From assembly GCA_013362725.1 (NCBI GenBank), contig JABFVP010000640.1:1-10880 (forward strand): a stretch of DNA of 10,880 nucleotides, read 5' to 3'. The first letter of the stretch is position 1. Each line of letters opens with the position of its first letter. This DNA comes from Cupriavidus sp. Lineage in GTDB: Bacteria; Pseudomonadota; Gammaproteobacteria; Burkholderiales; Burkholderiaceae. The position numbers were made by a program, and so were the translations under genes. The notes below the pieces were generated by a model. It was not told the origin of the DNA and made no database searches. It was given only the letters and a program-made list of their open reading frames with translations. Positions 7,097 to 10,880 of this stretch are shown here, in pieces.

Positions 7097-7201
7097 GCCG
7101 GGACGAGCGGCGTTTTCCTGCCCCCTCTTCCATTCCAAAAAAAACGCTGCTAAACTTACGTTCTTTGCTGCTGACGCCAAACGTCTGCCGGCAAACCAAA
7201 T

Positions 7202-7278
7202 CGGGGTGTAGCTTAGCCTGGTAGAGCGCTACGTTCGGGACGTAGAGGCCGGAGGTTCGAATCCTCTCACCCCGACCA
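7202..7278 (+). tRNA. tRNA-Pro, anticodon CGG
   Basis: The 77-base sequence folds as a full cloverleaf: a 7-bp acceptor stem (CGGGGTG with CACCCCG), the D arm, an anticodon stem CTACG/CGTAG closing the loop TTCGGGA (anticodon CGG, reads CCG), and a T arm with GGTTCGAATCC. The CCA end is encoded (7276-7278). CCG is expected to be a common proline codon in such a GC-rich genome. Confidence 0.97.
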
Positions 7279-7286
7279 GATTTAAG

Positions 7287-7319
7287 AAGCCGAATCAACG
7301 AAAGTTGGTTCGGCTTTTT
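7287..7319 (+). terminator. Rho-independent terminator after tRNA-Pro
   Basis: A 13-bp stem (7287-7299 with 7304-7316, one G-T pair) closed by a GAAA tetraloop runs into five T residues. It starts eight bases after the tRNA CCA end. It insulates the tRNA from the oppositely oriented toxin-antitoxin genes. On the minus strand it lacks a T tract, so it may not stop transcripts from that side. Confidence 0.92.
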
Positions 7320-7339
7320 GTCTTTCTACTCCTCCCTCC

Positions 7340-7651
7340 TCAGCCCTTGATGGCTTTGCGCCGTCGCTTGAATGTCTTCAGCTCCGCCACGGAGAAAAGC
7401 TGGCTGCGCCCGACTTCCGCCCGTGGAGCCAGCTTGCCATCGCGCACCAGCCGGCGGAAGGTGGCCATCGAGATTTCGAGGTACTGCGCAGCCTCTGCCG
7501 CGGTGAAATCCTCGTCAGCCAGATGGCCGAAGACTTCCTCGTGCGAGAAATTCTCGTCACCAAAGGCCTGCTGCCCGATCAGTGTGAAGAACCTGACGCG
7601 CTCCCGCGGGGGCAACTCGCCGAGGGCATGCAGCAGATCTTCAGCCGTCAT
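7340..7651 (-). CDS. HTH/excisionase-like antitoxin of a type II toxin-antitoxin pair
   Basis: The predicted product is about 103 residues (106 if the upstream ATG at 7660 is used). Its C-terminal half, starting FTAAEAAQYLEISMATFRRL, is a helix-turn-helix of the excisionase/MerR-like kind, and the end is basic (KTFKRRRKAIKG). The N-terminal half (AEDLLHALGELPPRERVRFF) is probably the part that contacts the toxin. The ATG at 7651 is preferred because AAAGGA lies nine bases upstream; it would directly abut the ATG at 7660. It overlaps the end of the toxin gene on the same strand, so the pair is read as one toxin-first operon. The antitoxin role is inferred from that arrangement and family resemblance. 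Confidence 0.72.
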   Translation of the reverse strand: MTAEDLLHALGELPPRERVRFFTLIGQQAFGDENFSHEEVFGHLADEDFTAAEAAQYLEISMATFRRLVRDGKLAPRAEVGRSQLFSVAELKTFKRRRKAIKG

Positions 7652-7976
7652 CGTGTCCATTCCTTTCTGCCTTCAGGTATTTCTTGAGCTCGTCATAGAA
7701 GTTCTCATGCGAGCCGACCCTATAGAAATCAATCCATAGCACTTCAAGTGCCACGCCTTTCACGTTGAACTCCTGCAATGGTCGATAGGCGATCAGGTAT
7801 CGCTGCCGGTTGAACCTGAACTTGTGTACCCGGATGCCAGCCAAGTCCCCAATCTTCGCTTCCCCCAGTTCGGGCACGGCACAGAGCTTCTCAACCTCGT
7901 CTTCGATCGCCAGCTGCAGCGGCTTGTGTGCTTTCTTGACGAACTGAGCGAAAGGCTTCTTGTAGTTTCGCCTCAT
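7641..7976 (-). CDS. RelE/ParE superfamily toxin
   Basis: The 111-residue basic protein has the look of the RelE/ParE fold: an N-terminal helical part (PFAQFVKKAHKPLQLAIEDE), then GDLAGIRVHKFRFNRQRYLI (residues 43-62) and a C-terminal strand-helix LEVLWIDFYRVGSHENFYDE. The HKFRFNRQRYLIAYR and GSHENFYDELKKYL segments resemble toxins of this superfamily found beside HTH antitoxins. Whether it cleaves mRNA on the ribosome (RelE-like) or poisons gyrase (ParE-like) cannot be told from the sequence. Toxin precedes antitoxin, as in higBA. Base composition is lower in GC than neighbours (30 of 60 bases G or C over 7741-7800, against 45 of 60 over 6841-6900 in ispB), which suggests acquisition. No clear ribosome-binding site precedes the ATG. 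Confidence 0.78.
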   Translation of the reverse strand: MRRNYKKPFAQFVKKAHKPLQLAIEDEVEKLCAVPELGEAKIGDLAGIRVHKFRFNRQRYLIAYRPLQEFNVKGVALEVLWIDFYRVGSHENFYDELKKYLKAERNGHDDG

Positions 7977-7980
7977 GCGA

Positions 7981-8010
7981 TGTTATGCACTCATTTTAGA
8001 TTCTATAACA
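7981..8010 (-). promoter_or_regulatory. Probable promoter/operator of the toxin-antitoxin operon
   Basis: An AT-rich stretch directly before the toxin start contains a perfect inverted repeat TGTTAT-N18-ATAACA (7981-7986 with 8005-8010). Inside it, on the minus strand, lies TAAAAT, a possible -10 box. Such a repeat over a promoter is what an autorepressing HTH antitoxin would bind. The role is inferred from position. Confidence 0.4.
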
Positions 8011-8137
8011 GATCAGCCCAGGCGGTAAGCCGGCGAGCCACCACGCCGGAAAGCATGGCTGGTCAGCGACCCATCGGGATGGAGGCAATTCTCAAAGTGC
8101 CGTCTGCTGTGTTCGCGGGCCCCGGCGGCCGGGCCCC

Positions 8138-8168
8138 GCGCAAGTAGGGTTGCGCCGGTGTCGCGCAA
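8138..8168. repeat. Three alternating complementary arms (GCGCAA / TTGCGC / GCGCAA)
   Basis: GCGCAA (8138-8143), TTGCGC (8150-8155) and GCGCAA (8163-8168) are spaced 12 and 13 bases apart. The middle arm can pair with either neighbour, so two mutually exclusive hairpins are possible. The element lies about 130 bases before pilB within the 286-base gap between the toxin-antitoxin promoter and pilB. In the rest of that gap I see only a GGGCCC pair (8117-8137 region) and no clear gene or consensus promoter. Confidence 0.35.
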
Positions 8169-8296
8169 ACGCCAATACGTCCCGCCGTCGCCTTTACAAA
8201 AAGTGACCCCATCGGCAAACTGCCCCGATCCCTAGAAGCGGGCTCGTCTCGTCCTGCCCTGTCCGCGGACACTGCTCCAACCACTGCGCACCTGCC

Positions 8297-10021
8297 ATGA
8301 CACTCGGACTTGCCCTGGCCCAGAGCCGGCGTATCGCGCCCGCGCTGCTTGCTCAGCTCGAGCAGGCCGCGCGTGAAAAGCAATCGCAGCTGATCGACGA
8401 GATCGTCGGCAGCGGCACCATGAGCGCGCACGACCTGGCGCTGTTCGCCGCGGACAAGTACCAGCTGCCGCTGCTGGACCTGGCGCAGTACAACCTCGCC
8501 AAGGTGCCGCCGGCGCTGGCCGGCAACCGTGAATTCCATGCCCACCGGCTGCTGCCGCTGGGCCGGCGCGAGAACCGGCTGGTGCTGGCAATCTCCGATC
8601 CGTCCAACCAGGCCGGCCTGGACGCGATCCGCGACAAGTACAAGCTGCCTGTCGAAGCGGTGGTGGTCGAGCACGACAAGCTGATGAAGCATGTGCGCGC
8701 CGCCGGCGAGGCGCTGGGCACGCTGAAGAACATCTCGCCGGTGCAGGCCGAGCGCAAGATGATCGAATACGATCCGGTCGCCGCCGCCGCCAACCCGCGC
8801 AACCGCACCGCGTCCGACAGCATCGACGACGCCCCGGTGGTGCGCTTTCTGCAGAAGCTGCTGACCGAGGCCTTCCACCGCGGCGCGTCGGACCTGCACT
8901 TCGAACCGTTCGAAACCTTCTACCGGATCCGCTTCCGTGTCGACGGCGTGCTGCAGGAGGTCGCGCGCCCGCCGCTGGACATCCGCGACAAGATTGCGAC
9001 CCGCATCAAGGTGCTGTCGCGGCTGGATATTTCTGAAAAGCGCGTGCCGCAGGACGGCCGCATGAAGCTGCTGATCGCGCTGCCCAAGGACAAGGATGCC
9101 AAGGAAACCGTCGAGAAGGCGGTGGACTTCCGCGTATCGACGCTGCCGACGCTGTTCGGCGAGAAGATCGTGATGCGGATCCTGGAATCGTCGTCCGACA
9201 AGCTCGACATCGACCAGCTCGGCTATGAGCCCGCGCAGAAGGCGCTGCTGCTGGACGTGATCAAGCGCCCCTACGGCATGGTGCTGGTGACCGGCCCCAC
9301 CGGCAGCGGCAAGACCGTGTCGCTGTACACCTTCCTGAACCTGCTGAACCAGGGCGACATCAATATCTCGACGGCCGAGGACCCGGCCGAAATCCAGCTG
9401 CCGGGCATCAACCAGGTCAACGTCAACGACAAGGCCGGGCTGACCTTCGCCGCCGCGCTGCGCTCGTTCCTGCGCCAGGACCCGGACATCATCATGGTCG
9501 GCGAAATCCGTGACCTGGAAACCGCAGACATATCCATCTAGGCCGCTCAGACCGGCCACCTGGTGTTGTCGACGCTGCACACCAACGACGCGCCGACCAC
9601 GCTGACGCGCCTGATGAACATGGGCGTGGCTCCCTTCAATATCGCGTCGAGCGTGCTGATGATTACCGCGCAGCGGCTGGCGCGGCGGCTGTGCAGCTGC
9701 AAGCGCGCGGGCGAGATCCCGCGCGAGGCCCTGCTGGAAGCGGGGTTTCGTGAGCAGGACCTGGATGGCAGCTGGCAGCCCTACCATCCGGTGGGCTGCG
9801 AGCGCTGCAACGGCACGGGCTACAAGGGCCGCTGCGGCATCTATCAGGTGATGCCGATCACCGAATCGATGCAGGAGATCATCCTGGCGCACGGCACCGC
9901 GCTGCAGATTGCCGAGCAGGCGCGCAAGGACGGCGTGCTATCGTTGCGCGAAGCGGGGCTGCTGAAGGTCAGGCAGGGCGTCACGTCACTCGAAGAAGTG
10001 CTGGCGACCACGAACACGTAG
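8297..10021 (+). pseudogene. pilB: Type IV pilus assembly ATPase PilB, interrupted by an in-frame amber codon
   Basis: PilB is the cytoplasmic hexameric ATPase that drives pilus extension. The frame covers 575 codons including the final stop, normal for the family, but codon 415 (9539-9541) is TAG. Before it: the N-terminal GspE/MshEN-type domain (about 5-140), FHRGASDLHFEPFE at 193-206, Walker A GPTGSGKT at 333-340, the Asp-box region ISTAEDPAE at 357-365, and Walker B DIIMVGEIRD at 397-406. After it: the His box GHLVLSTLHTND (420-431) and the zinc cysteines C466, C468, C501 and C504. In relatives the interrupted stretch reads ADIAIKAAQTGH; here it is ADISI-stop-AAQTGH, so an AAG to TAG change is the likely cause. 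A 414-residue product would lack essential parts. No good ribosome-binding site precedes the ATG. Confidence 0.88.
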
Positions 10022-10086
10022 GCAAGCGGGACACAACGTAAAGACAAGACGCACAACAAGCGTCATTTACATCGGGGGTCAATACC

Positions 10087-10880
10087 ATGGCGACGCGCGC
10101 ACCAGCAGCGGCCGCCCGGACGGGGGCACCGTCACGGGCCAAATCAGGAAAGGGACGCAAGGCACCCACCCAGTACATCTTCGAGTGGGAAGGCAAGGAC
10201 CGCAAGGGCAAGACCTTCACCGGCGAACTGCGTGCCGAAAACCAGGCCGAGGTCACCGCCACGCTGCGCAAGCAGGGCCTGACCATCGTCAAGCTGAAGA
10301 AGCGCAAGGCCGCGCGCGGGCGCAAGATCACCGAGAAGGACATCGCCTACTTCACCCGGCAGCTGTCGACCATGCTCAAGGCCGGCATCCCGCTGCTGCA
10401 GTCGATCGACATCATCGCGCGCGGGCACGTGAATCCCAACTTCACCCAGCTGCTGTCCGACATCCGCTTCGACATCGAAGCCGGCAGCAGCATGGCCGCG
10501 GCATTCCGCCGCCACCCCAAATACTTCGACACGCTCTACTGCAACCTGATCGATGCCGGCGAACAGGGCGGCATCCTTGACTCGCTGCTGGAACGCCTGT
10601 CGCTGTACATGGAGAAGACCATCGCGCTGAAGGGACAGATCAAGTCGGCGATGATCTACCCGATCGCGGTGCTGACGGTCGCCTTTGCCGTCACGGTGAT
10701 CCTGATGCTGTTCGTGATCCCGGCGTTCAAGGGCGTGTTCTCCAGCTTCGGCGCCAATCTGCCGGCGCCGACGCTGCTGGTGATCGCGATCTCGGACTTC
10801 TTCGTGCAGTACTGGTACCTGATGATCGGCGCGCCGGTGGCCGGCATCAGCTTCTATCTGCGCGCGCTGAAGAAATCCGA
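10087..10880 (+). CDS. pilC: Type IV pilus inner-membrane platform protein PilC (N-terminal 264 residues)
   Basis: PilC is the polytopic inner-membrane protein on which PilB acts to assemble pilin. The frame opens with a low-complexity basic tail (MATRAPAAAARTGAPSRAKS), then YIFEWEGKDRKGKTFTGELR, typical of PilC. The first type II secretion F domain follows (about 83-212), with FTRQLSTMLKAGIPLLQSID and NLIDAGEQGGILDSLLERLS. Hydrophobic segments lie at about 189-213 and 240-258. It runs off the window end with no stop. The ATG at 10087 has a GGGGGT purine run a few bases upstream. It lies 65 bases after pilB; that gap has a weak GACGC/GCGTC stem (10048-10064) with no T tract. The frame is intact here, unlike that of pilB. 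Confidence 0.94.
   Translation, partial: MATRAPAAAARTGAPSRAKSGKGRKAPTQYIFEWEGKDRKGKTFTGELRAENQAEVTATLRKQGLTIVKLKKRKAARGRKITEKDIAYFTRQLSTMLKAGIPLLQSIDIIARGHVNPNFTQLLSDIRFDIEAGSSMAAAFRRHPKYFDTLYCNLIDAGEQGGILDSLLERLSLYMEKTIALKGQIKSAMIYPIAVLTVAFAVTVILMLFVIPAFKGVFSSFGANLPAPTLLVIAISDFFVQYWYLMIGAPVAGISFYLRALKKS

Noticed and set aside
7128..7156. Promoter for tRNA-Pro (TTCCAT-N17-TAAACT)
   Set aside because: The spacing is right but the -35 matches consensus at only two positions; the tRNA may also be reached from ispB, since no terminator separates them.
7202..7278. tRNA-Pro as an attachment site for an integrated island
   Set aside because: I found no second copy of the tRNA 3' end and no integrase in the window, so integration here is not supported beyond the base composition of the toxin-antitoxin pair.
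8117..8140. GGGCCC...GGGCCC hairpin upstream of pilB as a terminator
   Set aside because: The stem is only six base pairs of self-complementary GC sequence and no T tract follows on either strand.
8193..8221. Promoter for pilB (TTTACA-N17-CAAACT)
   Set aside because: The -10 candidate matches at only three of six positions, too weak to annotate.
8063..9892. 609-codon minus-strand open frame opposite pilB
   Set aside because: Its composition (Gln/Arg/His/Leu-rich) is that of an antisense shadow of a GC-rich gene, and the plus-strand PilB motifs explain the region.
9563..10021. Separate gene starting at GTG 9563 after the pilB amber codon
   Set aside because: It is in the same frame and continues PilB motifs directly; there is no ribosome-binding site, so it is better described as the rest of the broken pilB.
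1..10880. CRISPR array, insertion sequence or phage genes
   Set aside because: No regularly spaced direct repeats, transposase, integrase or phage structural genes are visible on either strand.

Overview
The window is GC-rich chromosomal DNA from a betaproteobacterium. Gene content and order (proS / rppH / CNP1-like lipoprotein / proB / obgE / rpmA / rplU / ispB / tRNA-Pro / pilB / pilC) fit the Burkholderiaceae, most likely the Cupriavidus-Ralstonia group. The genus is inferred from gene order and protein character, not from a search. Most of the window is conserved housekeeping DNA. The accessory part is a short, lower-GC interval between tRNA-Pro and the type IV pilus genes.

Left part (1-2690). 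proS (minus strand, cut by the window start) diverges from rppH. RppH carries a poorly conserved His/Gly-rich C-terminal tail. Its stop codon overlaps the start of a CNP1-like lipoprotein, so the two are probably translationally coupled. A strong bidirectional terminator separates this pair from the convergent proB.

Middle part (2696-5692, all minus strand). Transcription runs rplU-rpmA, then a hairpin terminator, then obgE-proB. rplU has a good sigma70-type promoter (TTGCGG-N17-TACAAT). The 426-base gap between rplU and the divergent ispB holds this promoter, two tandem inverted repeats, a possible 31-residue membrane peptide, and the -10 box of ispB. ispB (octaprenyl diphosphate synthase, ubiquinone side chain) most likely starts at a TTG codon.

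Right part (7097-10880). A tRNA-Pro (anticodon CGG) is followed by a strong terminator. Next comes a minus-strand RelE/ParE-type toxin with an HTH antitoxin, toxin gene first, at about 50% GC in places. pilB, the type IV pilus assembly ATPase, follows on the plus strand, then the start of pilC, the platform protein.

The most notable observation is that pilB has an in-frame amber codon at codon 415 (9539-9541). The reading frame continues intact for another 159 codons with all the expected C-terminal PilB motifs. The allele therefore looks like a recent nonsense mutation (or sequence error) that would remove the His box and the zinc-binding cysteines and probably abolish pilus extension. I saw no convincing evidence of a wholly new multi-gene system here; the toxin-antitoxin pair, the pilB lesion and several small regulatory structures are the points worth a second look.
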